The notes: generated from the letters alone by a model not told the origin. Positions 25,277 through 34,522 are shown, numbered from the stretch's first letter. The stretch is DNA of 47,598 nt from Microbacterium sp. (GCA_017744855.1 JAGIAK010000008.1:1-47598), one strand, 5' to 3'. Program-made: numbers and translations.

Positions 25277-27553
25277 TCAGGAGCCGGCGTTGGCGGCGGA
25301 GAGCAGCTGCTCGACCTGCTCGTAGGTCACGTCGATGCCGGGGAATCCGATGAGGCGACCGATCGGGAACGACGCCATCATCTTCTGCATGGCCTCGTCG
25401 TTGGGGACCATCGAGACGGCCGAGGCGTCGGCGCTTGCCAGCTCGCCCATGAACCCGCCGAGCGCGCCCATCACGATCGGCCCCGCCACCGGGTGCGCCA
25501 CGACGTCGCCGATCGACGAGTTCATGGTCAACGGCAGCACGACGTCGTCGCCCTGCACGGCGACGATCTCCGAGGAGCGGATGTCGCGGCTGGACGCGGC
25601 GACGTCGACGACGTAGTCCCCGCCCTCGACCACGTAGCGGTCGACGCGGACGTCCCAGTAGGCGAGGTCCTCGCGGCGCACGACGAGGTCGACCGTGCGG
25701 GTCTCCCCCGCGGCGAGCGCGACGGAGGCGAAGGCTTTGAGCTCGCGCGGGGCGCGCTGCACGATCGAGCCGGGGAGGGAGACGTAGACCTGCACGACCT
25801 CACGCCCGTCGCGATCACCCGTGTTGGTCACGTCGACGGAGACGGCGACGTCGCCCGCGCCGTTCAGCGACACCGAGGCCTCCCCGTAGGCGAACGTCGT
25901 GTACGAGAGACCGTGCCCGAACGGGTACGTCACGTCCAGCCCCTTCGCGTCGTACCAGCGGTATCCGACGAGCAGTCCCTCGCCGTAGCGGACGTGGCCG
26001 AACTCGCCGGGGAAGTTGCCGTAGGAGGGGTTGTCCTCCAGGCGCACCGGGACCGTCTCGGTGAGCTTGCCTGACGGGTTCACCGCTCCGTACAGCACGT
26101 CGGCGACGGCGCTGCCTCCGGCCTGACCGAGCAGCCAGCTCTCCACGATCGCGGGCACGCGGTCGGCGAAGGGCAGCGCCACGACGCCGCCGTTCGAGAG
26201 CACCACGACGGTGCGGGCGTTGGCGGCGAGCACGGCATCCAGCACGGCCAGCTGCGCGGCGGGCAGGTCGATGTGGTCGCGGTCGAAGCCCTCCGACTCC
26301 TCCGCGGCCGGCAGGCCGAGGAACACGACGGCGACGTCGGCTGCGGCGGCGACCTCGACGGCCTCTGCGCGGAGGTCGTCGGCGGAGCGTCCGGATGCCG
26401 CGACGGCACCGCCCGCGACCGCGAATCCCGGCGCGTAGGAGACGGCGTCGCCGCCGACCTCGCGCAGGGCGTCGAGCGCGGCGTCGACTCGCGTCGGGTT
26501 GATGAGCGACGAGCCGGCGCCCTGGAAGCGCGGCTCGGCGGCGAACGCACCGATCACGGCGACCCTCTGAGTCGGCGCGAGCGGGAGCAGGGCGCCGTCG
26601 TTCTTCAGCAGCACGATCGAGCGGCCTGCGGCCTCACGTGCGAGCGCGTGGTGCGCGTCGACGTCGAGCGGTCCGGAGACGGCCGGGCGCTCCCCCGCCT
26701 TGCGCACGAGGTCGATCGCACGGTCGGCGGCGGTGTCGAGCACGGACTCCGCGAGCCGTCCGTCGCGCACGGCGGCCACGAGCTGCGCGTCGGTCCGTCC
26801 ACCGGATGCGGGCATCTCCAGGTCGAGTCCGGCGGCGACACCGGCGACCCGGTCGTTCACGGCGCCCCAGTCCGACACGACCAGGCCGTCGAAGCCCCAC
26901 TCGTCTCGCAGCACGCTGGTGAGCAGCCACGGGTCCTCCGAGGTCCACACGCCGTTGAGCCTGTTGTACGAGCACATCACGGTCCACGGCGACGCGTCCT
27001 TGACGACGCGCTCGAAGCCGCGCAGGTAGATCTCGCGCAGCGGGCGAGGGTCGACGTCGGAGCTGGCGCGCATCCGGTCGAACTCCTGATTGTTGGCGGC
27101 GAAATGCTTGAGCGAGGTGCCGACGCCCTGCGACTGCACACCGCGCACGGACGCTGCGCCGAGCACGCCCGACACGATCGGGTCCTCGGAGAAGTACTCG
27201 AAGTTGCGTCCGCACAGGGGCGAGCGCTTGATGTTGATGCCGGGGCCGAGCACGACGGCGACGTTCTCGATCGCGGCCTCAACGCCGATCGCCGCGCCCA
27301 CGCGCTCGATGAGCTCGGGATCCCACGACGAGCCGATGCCGACTGCGGGCGGGAAGCAGGTCGCGGGGACGCTGGAGGCGAGGCCGAGGTGGTCGGTGCC
27401 GCCCGCCTGCTTGCGGAGGCCGTGCGGGCCGTCGGTCATCATGATCGACGGGAGGCCGACCCGGTCGACGGCCTTGGTGGTCCAGAAGTCCGCGCCGCTG
27501 GTCAGCGATGCCTTCTCCTCGAGGGTGAGGTCGGATGCCGAGATCTCGGTCAT
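25277..27553 (-). CDS. Glycoside hydrolase family 3 beta-glucosidase
   Basis: 758 residues, no signal peptide, so cytosolic. The N-terminal TIM barrel has the nucleophile Asp228 in VVSDWGAV and the KHFAANNQE block (residues about 155). The second alpha/beta sandwich (about 300-520) supplies the acid/base Glu, likely in AAEESEGFDRDH, and a fibronectin-III-like domain (about 575-645) follows; the C-terminal 100 residues are less conserved. It would cleave beta-linked glucosides or cellobiose taken up from outside. A good -35/-10 pair lies upstream and a TetR gene is divergent, so it is likely TetR-controlled. AAAGGA precedes the ATG. Confidence 0.95.
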   Translation of the reverse strand: MTEISASDLTLEEKASLTSGADFWTTKAVDRVGLPSIMMTDGPHGLRKQAGGTDHLGLASSVPATCFPPAVGIGSSWDPELIERVGAAIGVEAAIENVAVVLGPGINIKRSPLCGRNFEYFSEDPIVSGVLGAASVRGVQSQGVGTSLKHFAANNQEFDRMRASSDVDPRPLREIYLRGFERVVKDASPWTVMCSYNRLNGVWTSEDPWLLTSVLRDEWGFDGLVVSDWGAVNDRVAGVAAGLDLEMPASGGRTDAQLVAAVRDGRLAESVLDTAADRAIDLVRKAGERPAVSGPLDVDAHHALAREAAGRSIVLLKNDGALLPLAPTQRVAVIGAFAAEPRFQGAGSSLINPTRVDAALDALREVGGDAVSYAPGFAVAGGAVAASGRSADDLRAEAVEVAAAADVAVVFLGLPAAEESEGFDRDHIDLPAAQLAVLDAVLAANARTVVVLSNGGVVALPFADRVPAIVESWLLGQAGGSAVADVLYGAVNPSGKLTETVPVRLEDNPSYGNFPGEFGHVRYGEGLLVGYRWYDAKGLDVTYPFGHGLSYTTFAYGEASVSLNGAGDVAVSVDVTNTGDRDGREVVQVYVSLPGSIVQRAPRELKAFASVALAAGETRTVDLVVRREDLAYWDVRVDRYVVEGGDYVVDVAASSRDIRSSEIVAVQGDDVVLPLTMNSSIGDVVAHPVAGPIVMGALGGFMGELASADASAVSMVPNDEAMQKMMASFPIGRLIGFPGIDVTYEQVEQLLSAANAGS

Positions 27554-27592
27554 GAGCGTTCCTTTCGCGGGCGACAGCGGTGTCCTGCGAAA

Positions 27593-27621
27593 ACTATATG
27601 TCGGTCAGTATTAGATTTCAA
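27593..27621 (-). promoter_or_regulatory. Sigma-A-type promoter of the GH3 gene
   Basis: On the minus strand TTGAAA (27616-27621), 17-nt spacer, TATAGT (27593-27598), then about 33 nt to the ATG. The divergent TetR gene shares this 95-bp AT-richer gap, so the repressor probably binds within it. Confidence 0.7.
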
Positions 27622-27648
27622 ACGTTGTTCAGGATTACCCTCGGTGAC

Positions 27649-28233
27649 ATGGCACGACGAGGTTCGTACGCGAAGGGCGTGGCGCGGCGCGAGGAGATCC
27701 TCGAGAGCGCCCTCGACGTGATCGGGCGCCGTGGGTACCAGAACGCCTCCCTGAAGCAGATCGCCGAGGTCGTCGGCGTCACCCCCGCCGCACTGCTGCA
27801 CTACTTCGGCTCGAAGGAGGAGCTCTTCACGGCCGTGCTGCGCAAGCGCGACGAGCACGACAGCCTCGACCCCGTCGTGCAGGGCCTCGACGATGCACGG
27901 GCCGGACTCGTGCAGGTGATCAGGCACAACACCGAGGTGCCCGGCCTGGTCGAGCTCTTCTCACGGCTCGCCGTCGACGCGGCCGACCCCGCGCACCCGG
28001 CCCACGACTACTTCCTCGAGCGCAGCGCACAGTTGCGGGAGTCCGTGGTCGAGGGGTTCACGCGCGACCCCGACCGCGCCGGCCTCCTCGACGCCGAGAC
28101 GACGGCCAGGGTGGTGCAGGCCGTCGCCGACGGGCTGCAGCTGCAGTGGATGATCGACCCGAGCGTCGACATGGCCGGGATCGTCGAGAAGCTCATCGAC
28201 GCCCTCTTCCCGCCGTCCTCTCCTGCGAGCTGA
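27649..28233 (+). CDS. TetR-family transcriptional regulator
   Basis: 194 residues. The N-terminal helix-turn-helix is typical (REEILESALDVIGRRGYQNA, then KQIAEVVGVTPAALLHYFGS), followed by an all-helical ligand domain. The start at 27649 is chosen because MARRGSYAKG leads directly into the domain; no Shine-Dalgarno is visible, and TACCCT at 27636-27641 would allow a leaderless transcript. It is divergent from the GH3 gene and is its obvious regulator; the inducer would be a sugar or glucoside derivative. Confidence 0.92.
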   Translation: MARRGSYAKGVARREEILESALDVIGRRGYQNASLKQIAEVVGVTPAALLHYFGSKEELFTAVLRKRDEHDSLDPVVQGLDDARAGLVQVIRHNTEVPGLVELFSRLAVDAADPAHPAHDYFLERSAQLRESVVEGFTRDPDRAGLLDAETTARVVQAVADGLQLQWMIDPSVDMAGIVEKLIDALFPPSSPAS

Positions 28234-28239
28234 CGGCGA

Positions 28240-28270
28240 CCGTGCGGACCGGCGCCGCCGATCCGCACGG
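28240..28270. terminator. Hairpin between convergent tetR and permease genes
   Basis: CCGTGCGGA (28240-28248) and TCCGCACGG (28262-28270), perfect 9-bp stem extended by CGGC/GCCG inside. No U tract; likely a shared terminator for both directions. Confidence 0.6.
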
Positions 28271-28275
28271 CCCGG

Positions 28276-29214
28276 TCACCCCTTCACGGCACCGCCGAGG
28301 CCCGCCGAGCGGAGGAACACCGACTGGAACACCAGGAACATCGCGATGGGGATCAGTGTCGCGATCGCGAGTGCGGCCAGGAACACGTCCAGCTCCGTCT
28401 GCGACTGCACCGCGGGAAGCCGCACGGACAACGGCTGCACGGCGGGATCCGGGAGCACGAGCATCGGCCAGAGGTAGTCCTTCCATGCGGCGATGATCGC
28501 GAACACCGACACCACCCCGAGGATGGGCTTCGACATCGGCAGCACGATCGACCAGAAGAGCCGGAAGGGCCCGGCTCCATCGGTGCGCGCCGCCTCGAAC
28601 ACCTCTCGGGGCAGTCCGTCGAAGAACCGCTTCACGAGCAGGATGTTGAACGCGTTCGCTCCCATCGGCAACCACACGGCCAGGTAGTTGTTGAGCAGGT
28701 TCGCCCCCGGGAGCATCGGCGGGTGCACGATCGTCAGATACAGCGGCACGAGCAGCACGATGCCGGGGATGAAGAGGGTCGCCAGGACGAGGGCGTTGAG
28801 TATCCCCGCATACCGCGGCTTCAGCACCGACAGCGCATAGCCGGCCGTCGTCGCGATGAGCAGTTGCACAGCCCAGGCCCCTGCGGCGATCACGATCGTG
28901 TTGAAGAAGTACCTGTCGATGTGGATATCGGTCCACGCGGTCGACAGGTTGGCCCAGTCGATGCCGTTCGGCCACAGCGCGAACGGTTGCGTCAGGGTGT
29001 CCTGCGTGGGCGTGACCGCCGACTTCGCCAGCCAGAGGATGGGGCCGAGCCCCGCGACGACGAGCCCGACGAAGAGGAACACGTGCGTCGCGGTCATCCC
29101 GAGACGGATGCCAGGGCGACGGCGCTCCGCCTCCGAGATGACGGTGCGGTCCGCGGCGCGCTCCGCGCGCTCCGCGGCCTTCTCGGCTGCACGGTCGTCT
29201 GTGCGAGCGGTCAT
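28276..29214 (-). CDS. Carbohydrate ABC transporter permease (MalG-type)
   Basis: 312 residues: a charged N-terminal tail (about 40 residues) and six membrane segments. The EAA loop is FEAARTDGAGPFRLFWSIVLP, where the ATPase docks. It is the last gene of the lacI-GH13-binding protein-permease cluster and overlaps the preceding permease by 4 nt (ATGA). No ATPase gene is in the cluster, so a shared MsiK-type ATPase encoded elsewhere is likely. Substrate probably an alpha-glucoside or maltodextrin, from the GH13 neighbour. Confidence 0.93.
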   Translation of the reverse strand: MTARTDDRAAEKAAERAERAADRTVISEAERRRPGIRLGMTATHVFLFVGLVVAGLGPILWLAKSAVTPTQDTLTQPFALWPNGIDWANLSTAWTDIHIDRYFFNTIVIAAGAWAVQLLIATTAGYALSVLKPRYAGILNALVLATLFIPGIVLLVPLYLTIVHPPMLPGANLLNNYLAVWLPMGANAFNILLVKRFFDGLPREVFEAARTDGAGPFRLFWSIVLPMSKPILGVVSVFAIIAAWKDYLWPMLVLPDPAVQPLSVRLPAVQSQTELDVFLAALAIATLIPIAMFLVFQSVFLRSAGLGGAVKG

Positions 29215-30173
29215 GTCGTGCTCCAGCGGTCGGTGAGTCGGAAGTACAGCCAGGACAGCACGGCGAGCACGATCGCGAGCAGCACGGACACTGCAGTAGC
29301 CTCCCCGTAGTCGCCGCCGAGACTGTTGCGGAACGCCTTGTCGTAGATGTACAGCAGCACGGTCTTGGTGGCGCCGGCAGGACCGCCTCCCGTGAACAGG
29401 AACGGCTCGAGGAAGACCTGGGCGGTCGCGATGACCTGCAGGATCAGCATGATGAAGAGGATGCCGCGCAGCTGCGGCAGCGTGACGTGCCAGATCTTGC
29501 GCCAGATGCCTGCGCCGTCGACCTCGGCCGCGTCGTACAGCTCGGGCGGCACGCCCAGCAGCGCGGCGAGGTAGATGATGATCGATCCGCCGGCGCCGGC
29601 CCAGGTGGCCTCCAGCACGAGCGACGGCATGGCCTGCACGGCATCCTGAATCCACGGCTGCGGCGGGATCCCCACCCACGCGAGCACCGAGTTGAAGACG
29701 CCGGAAGGATCGGCGCTGTAGAAGAACTTCCACAGCAGCACCGCGACGACCGGCGGGATCACGACCGGCAGGTAGGCGAGCGCCGAGTACAACCCCTTGC
29801 CGCGGCGCACCTCGCTCATCAGCACCGCCATGAGCAGCGGAAGCGGGAACCCGAACAGCAGAGCGAGCACGGCGAACCACAGGGTGTTGATCACCGCCCG
29901 GCCCAGCGCGGGGTCGGACAGCACCGTGACGTAGTTGTCGAGTCCGACCCAGTCCGAGACGATGAGGTTCGTCTTCTGCAGGCTCATGATCACCGACTGC
30001 ACGATCGGCGACCAGGAGAAGAACACGAACACGAACAGCATGGGCAGCACGAACAGGAGGTTCGCGAGGCCGCCACCGCGGTACCAGGTGAGCGGGCTGC
30101 GGCGGCGGGCGGGGCGCACCGCGGGCGGCGGAGTCTCCTCCGCCGCCCGCGGCTCGTCGAGAGTCATCGTCAC
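29211..30173 (-). CDS. Carbohydrate ABC transporter permease (MalF-type)
   Basis: 320 residues, about 40-residue cytosolic tail and six membrane segments; EAA loop is YDAAEVDGAGIWRKIWHVTLP. GTG at 30173 is used, with ATG at 30167 an equal alternative; neither has a clear ribosome binding site, and it begins only 8 nt after the binding-protein stop, so translation may be coupled. Together with the second permease it forms the membrane channel of a sugar importer. Confidence 0.92.
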   Translation of the reverse strand: MTMTLDEPRAAEETPPPAVRPARRRSPLTWYRGGGLANLLFVLPMLFVFVFFSWSPIVQSVIMSLQKTNLIVSDWVGLDNYVTVLSDPALGRAVINTLWFAVLALLFGFPLPLLMAVLMSEVRRGKGLYSALAYLPVVIPPVVAVLLWKFFYSADPSGVFNSVLAWVGIPPQPWIQDAVQAMPSLVLEATWAGAGGSIIIYLAALLGVPPELYDAAEVDGAGIWRKIWHVTLPQLRGILFIMLILQVIATAQVFLEPFLFTGGGPAGATKTVLLYIYDKAFRNSLGGDYGEATAVSVLLAIVLAVLSWLYFRLTDRWSTT

Positions 30174-30180
30174 GGACGTG

Positions 30181-31551
30181 TCACTCGTCGAGCTTCGCCT
30201 GCGCGTCGCTCTGGGCCTGGGCCAGCAGCGCGTCGATGTCGGCGTTCTGATCCGTCAGCACGCTCTGCACCACGGTGTCGAGCAGGGCGTATACCTCCTG
30301 CGTCTTCGTCTTCGGCTCGCCGACCGGAGTCTGGTCCCAGATACCCTCGCGGAACGGCGTCATCTGGTCGACCGGCACGTTGATGTAGTCGGCGATCCAC
30401 TCCTGCGACTGCTCGTAGAGGTCACGGCTGAGCACGGGCAGCAGCGGGGTGCCGACCGCCTGACCCGACTCGTCCAGCGTCTTGGCGTCGAGGATCGCGG
30501 CGTCCTTGTCCATGAGCTTCTGCATGTAGTACCAGTCGATCCACTCCACAGCCGCCGCCTTGGTCTTCTCGTCGACGGTCGGGCTGATCACGGCGATGTC
30601 GCCGCCGCCGAGGGTGCCAGGGTCATCGCCCTCGGTGGGGACGACGGTCAGACCGTAGATCGACGGGTCCATGCCGAAGTCGCGCACGAGCGCGGTGTAG
30701 ACGTCTGAACCCGACGTGTACATGCCGATGTTGCCGGCGGCGAACTCCTGGTTGATGGTGCCCCAGTCGAGGTCGACCTTCGAGCCGAAGGAGCCGTCCT
30801 CCCACTTCAGGTCGTGCAGGAACTGCAACGACGCCTTCGTGGCCTCGCTGTCGACCGTCGACGTCGCCGAGCCGTCTGCGGCATCCGTCTGCGTGCGGCC
30901 ACCGCGTGCGACGGTCTGCGCCGTGAGCTGCCACCCGCCGGTGTTGTTGATCGCCATCTGCGCGTAGCCGGACTTGCCGGTGGCGTCGTGGATCTTCTTC
31001 GCCGCCTCCCGGATCTCGTCCCAGGTGGTGGGCGGGCTGTCCGGGTCGAGGCCGGCCTGCTCGAAGAGGTCGCGGTTGTAGTGCAGCCCCATCGCGTACG
31101 CCTGCCGCGGGAAGCCGTAGATCTTGCCGTCGCCGCCCGTGACCCCGTCGAGGATGATGGGGTTGAACTTGTCGGCGTATCCGAGTTCCTTCACCTCGGC
31201 GGTGACGTCCATGAGCTGCCCGTTCTCGAGCAGGGTCTTGGAATCGGTGAACGGCACCGTGAACACGTCGGGCAGGCTGCCGCCCGCGAGCTGCACGGCG
31301 AAGGTCGGACCCTCCCACTCGTACTCGACCCCGATGATGTCGATGTCGGGGTGTTCCTTCTCGAACTGCTTCTCCTGGGCGGCGAAGGCGTCGTACGCCG
31401 CGGCATCCGCTCCCGGGGGGAAAGTGGCGACCCGCAGCTCCGTCTTGCCGCTGCCATCCGCCTCACCCCCGCCTGCGCTGCAGCCGGCGAGCGCGCCGAC
31501 GACCGCCAGAGCCGTGAGGCTCGCGAGGAGCCCTCTGTTGATTGACGTCAT
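30181..31551 (-). CDS. Extracellular sugar-binding lipoprotein
   Basis: 456 residues. The signal peptide ends in the lipobox LAGC with Cys24, so the protein is anchored to the outer face of the membrane. The rest is a two-lobed solute-binding fold of the MalE class (FPRQAYAMGLHYNRDLFEQA is its ligand-proximal block). AAGGA nine nt before ATG 31551 fixes the start; an upstream ATG adds only MEGRT. It captures the sugar for the two permeases. It follows the interrupted GH13 gene by 40 nt. Confidence 0.94.
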   Translation of the reverse strand: MTSINRGLLASLTALAVVGALAGCSAGGGEADGSGKTELRVATFPPGADAAAYDAFAAQEKQFEKEHPDIDIIGVEYEWEGPTFAVQLAGGSLPDVFTVPFTDSKTLLENGQLMDVTAEVKELGYADKFNPIILDGVTGGDGKIYGFPRQAYAMGLHYNRDLFEQAGLDPDSPPTTWDEIREAAKKIHDATGKSGYAQMAINNTGGWQLTAQTVARGGRTQTDAADGSATSTVDSEATKASLQFLHDLKWEDGSFGSKVDLDWGTINQEFAAGNIGMYTSGSDVYTALVRDFGMDPSIYGLTVVPTEGDDPGTLGGGDIAVISPTVDEKTKAAAVEWIDWYYMQKLMDKDAAILDAKTLDESGQAVGTPLLPVLSRDLYEQSQEWIADYINVPVDQMTPFREGIWDQTPVGEPKTKTQEVYALLDTVVQSVLTDQNADIDALLAQAQSDAQAKLDE

Positions 31552-31591
31552 TGTCCGTCCTTCCATGTGTATTGCGATCGGGTGGTGCAGG

Positions 31592-33277
31592 TCAGTCCGC
31601 TTGCGGGGAGCGCCCCGTCTCGGGGCGCAGCAGCAGCCAGGCGGTCGAGTCGGGGGGCAGCGCGCCGTCGAGGGCGCAACTGGCGAGGATCACCTCGTGG
31701 TGGGCGGGCAGCGGCACCGTCCCCGCACCCAGGTTGGTGATGCTCACGACGCCGTCGCCGCGCTGGAACGCCAGCACGTCGGCGCCCAGCTCCAGCCAGT
31801 CCAGGCGGCCGTCGACGAGGTCGCGGATGCTGCGGCGCAGCGCGATCGCCGAGCGGTAGAGGTGGAGAGTGGAGTGCGGATCGGTCTCTTGGGCGTCGAC
31901 TGTGAGCGCGGCCCAGTCGGTGGGCTGCGGCAGCCACGGGGAACCGCCGAACCCGTATGGACTTGCGTCCCCCGACCACGGCAGCGGCACCCGGCATCCG
32001 TCGCGGCCCGGATCGACCCCGCCGGAGCGGAAGTGCATGGGGTCCTCGATGACCTCGCGCGGCAGCTCCACCTCGGGGAGCCCGAGCTCGTCGCCCTGGT
32101 ACACGTAGAGGCTGCCGGGGAGGGCCGCCACGAGGAGCGCCGCCGCCCTGGCCCTGCGCGTGCCGAGCACGGGGTCCGACGGAGTGCCGAACCTCTTGCG
32201 GTCGAAGGCGAAGGACGAGTCGGCGCGGCCGTACCGCGTCACCGGTCGTGTCACGTCGTGGTTCGACAGCACCCAGGTCGCAGGAGCGCCGACGGGCGCA
32301 TGCTCGGCGAGCGTTCGTTCGATGGAGGCACGCATCGCCGCGGCGTTCCACGGCTGAGTCATGAAGCCGAAGTTGAAGGCCGTGTGCATCTCGCCGGGAC
32401 GGAGATAGCGGGCGAACCTCTCGGCGTCGTCGAGCCACACCTCGCCGACGAGCACCCGCTCGCCCTCGTACTCGTCGGCGACGCGACGCCAGGACCGGTA
32501 GATGTCGTGCAGCTCATCGCGATCGACGTGCGGATGCTCGCCGGGCGCCGCAGCCCCTTAGGGGAGGTTCGGGAGGGCCGGGTCCTTCACCGGCAGGGCG
32601 GCCGAGTCGATGCGCACGCCGGCGACGCCGCGGTCGAACCAGAAGCGCAGCACGTCCTCATGCTCGCGACGCACGTCGGGGTGGTTCCAGTTGAGGTCGG
32701 GCTGCTCGGGTGTGAACAGGTGCAGGTACCACTCGCCTGGCACGCCGTCGGCATCCGTCGTGCGAGTCCAGGTGGCGCCCTGGAAGCTGGAGACCCAGTC
32801 GGTGGGGATCCCCGCTCCGTCTGCTCCGTGCCCGGGATGGAACCAGAAGCGCTCACGCTCCGGACTGCCCGGCCCCGCCGTGAGGGCCTGCTGGAACCAC
32901 TCGTGCTCAGAGGAGATGTGGTTCGGGACGATGTCGATGATCGTGCGGATGCCGAGAGCGAGGGCCTCCTCGATGAGGTGCTCGGCCTCGGCGAGCGTGC
33001 CGAACCGGGGGTCGATGCCCCGATAGTCCTGCACGTCGTAGCCGCCGTCGGCGAGGGGGCTCGGGTACCACGGGTTGAACCACAGGGCGTCCACGCCGAG
33101 ACTCTTCAGGTAGCCCAGTCGGGAGCGCACGCCCGCGAGGTCGCCGATGCCGTCGCCGTTCCCGTCGGCGAAGCTGCGCACGTAGACCTGGTAGATCACG
33201 GCGGTGCGCCACCAGCCCGCGTCGGCGGGAGGGGTCGCGGCCGGTGCGGTGCTGCGGCGCTGAACCTCGGTGTCCAC
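31592..33277 (-). pseudogene. GH13 alpha-glucosidase (oligo-1,6-glucosidase type) interrupted by an in-frame TAA
   Basis: The frame is otherwise open for 562 codons from GTG 33277, four nt after GAGGAG. Residues 1-239 hold the AVIYQVYVRSFADGNGDG start of the barrel, DIVPNH and the nucleophile Asp224 in GVRIDSA; TAA at 32558-32560 is codon 240. The same frame continues with EHPHVDRDELHDIYRSWR, the acid/base Glu279 in LVGEVWLD, SNHD and the C-terminal beta domain. Since the Asp and Glu are separated, neither part should be active. No frameshift is needed: it is a single nonsense codon, or a sequencing error. It would have split alpha-glucosides imported by the adjacent ABC system. Confidence 0.85.
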
Positions 33278-33309
33278 GGAACTCCTCGTCGTCGATGGCG
33301 GGTGTTCCG

Positions 33310-33338
33310 AATGTAGCGATTCTTTGTGATTCACGCAA
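33310..33338 (-). promoter_or_regulatory. Promoter of the glucosidase-transporter operon
   Basis: Minus strand TTGCGT (33333-33338), 17-nt spacer, TACATT (33310-33315), about 26 nt of leader to the GTG. The -35 lies inside the upstream LacI half site. Confidence 0.75.
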
Positions 33339-33376
33339 GAAGTAAACAGAATGTCGTAATTTTGCTACTTCTTGCG
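33334..33376 (-). promoter_or_regulatory. LacI-type operator pair in front of the glucosidase gene
   Basis: CGCAAGAAGTA (33334-33344) and TACTTCTTGCG (33366-33376) are a perfect 11-bp inverted repeat 21 bp apart. Each carries the CGCAAG half site that also forms the operator at lacI, and one covers the -35 box, so binding should repress. Confidence 0.75.
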
Positions 33377-33409
33377 AGCACGACAATGCTCCGACCGGCG
33401 CAGACCCTT

Positions 33410-34414
33410 TTACGCGGCCGGCCCTGTCGAGGCGCGCAGCACGAGCTCCGGCTCGAAGAGCAACTCGTCGCCGGCATGCACTGTGCCGGCGATCTGCGCG
33501 AGCAGCAGCTCGATCACGGCGCGACCCATCGATTCGATCGGCTGGCGCACCGTCGTCAGCGGAGGCTCCGTGCAGCTCATCAGCGCCGAGTCGTCGAAGC
33601 CCACGACGCTGACGTCGCCCGGAACGCTCAGTCCTGCGCGACGCGCGGCGCGCACGGCGCCGAGGGCCATGGGATCGCTCGCGCACACCACCGCGGTGGC
33701 TCCGGCGGCGAACAGCCGCGCCGCGCCCGCCTGCCCCGACTCCAGGGAGTAGAGGCCACGCGCCACGAGGTCGTCCGACAGCGGGCTGCCGAGACGCTCG
33801 AGCAGTCGCCGGGCGGCGTCGAGCTTGCGCTGGGAGGGGATGTGGTCCGCAGGGCCGAGCAGCAGGCCGATCCTCCGATGCCCCAGCTGATGCACGTGCA
33901 GCACAGCCTGCTCCGCAGCGGTGGCGTCGTCCGTCGACACCGTCGCGAAATGGAGCTCAGGCACCCTCGCGTTGACGAGCACCGTCGGAAGGTTCACCTG
34001 GCGCAGACGCTCGTAGTGGCCGTGCACGGCATCCGCCTGCGTGTAGTTGCCCCCGAGGAAGATCACCCCCGACACCTGCTGGGCGAGGAGCAGGTCGACG
34101 TAGTCCGACTCGGTGACGCCCCCGGCGTTCTGCGTGCACAGCAGGGGCGTGTACCCGTTCTGCGTCAGCGCCCCGCCCACGATCTCGGCGAACGCGGGGA
34201 AGATCGGATTCTGCAGTTCGGGGAGCACGAGGCCCACGAGTCGCGCCCGTTCCCCGCGAAGCTTGGTCGGCCGCTCGTAGCCCAGCACGTCCAGGGCCGT
34301 GAGCACGGCCTGCCTCGTGGCCTCCGACACCCCCGGCTTGTCGTTGAGCACGCGGCTCACCGTGGCCTCGCTCACGCCGACCTTGCGGGCCACCTCTGCC
34401 AGACGCTTCGACAT
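33410..34414 (-). CDS. LacI-family transcriptional regulator
   Basis: 334 residues. The DNA-binding head is canonical (LAEVARKVGVSEATVSRVLN, then DKPGVSEATRQ), with a hinge around residue 50 and a periplasmic-binding-protein-like ligand domain from residue 60. It is first on the minus strand before the GH13/ABC cluster and its half site CGCAAG recurs there, so it is the local repressor, released by a sugar such as maltose or isomaltose. ATG 34414 opens directly into the head. Confidence 0.95.
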   Translation of the reverse strand: MSKRLAEVARKVGVSEATVSRVLNDKPGVSEATRQAVLTALDVLGYERPTKLRGERARLVGLVLPELQNPIFPAFAEIVGGALTQNGYTPLLCTQNAGGVTESDYVDLLLAQQVSGVIFLGGNYTQADAVHGHYERLRQVNLPTVLVNARVPELHFATVSTDDATAAEQAVLHVHQLGHRRIGLLLGPADHIPSQRKLDAARRLLERLGSPLSDDLVARGLYSLESGQAGAARLFAAGATAVVCASDPMALGAVRAARRAGLSVPGDVSVVGFDDSALMSCTEPPLTTVRQPIESMGRAVIELLLAQIAGTVHAGDELLFEPELVLRASTGPAA

Positions 34415-34421
34415 CCGCTCA

Positions 34422-34445
34422 GTGTACGCAAGTTCTTGCGTACAC
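34422..34445 (-). promoter_or_regulatory. LacI-type autoregulatory operator
   Basis: GTGTACGCAAG (34422-34432) and CTTGCGTACAC (34435-34445) form a perfect 24-bp palindrome with a two-base centre, 8 nt upstream of the lacI start. The inner CGCAAG half sites match those at the glucosidase promoter. Confidence 0.85.
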
Positions 34446-34472
34446 TTGCGCGAATATCGGCGCTCGGACGAC

Positions 34473-34506
34473 GAGGGCGCCTCCCCCGTTCGGAAGAGAC
34501 GCCCTC
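34473..34506 (-). terminator. Hairpin after the LCP gene
   Basis: GAGGGCGCCTC (34473-34483) pairs with GAGACGCCCTC (34496-34506) except for one mismatch; 17 nt beyond the LCP stop. Confidence 0.6.
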
Positions 34507-34522
34507 ATGGTGTCGCCGTTTC

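Noticed and set aside
24913-25353. Small plus-strand open frame over the tRNA-Ser region
   Set aside because: It is translated from the 52-bp repeat and the tRNA antisense strand; not a gene.
31592-32455. Independent gene starting at GTG 32455 within the second half of the GH13 gene
   Set aside because: The GTG is the internal Val of the RVLVGEVW block, there is no ribosome binding site, and the protein would lack the barrel N terminus. Treated as the 3' part of the interrupted gene.
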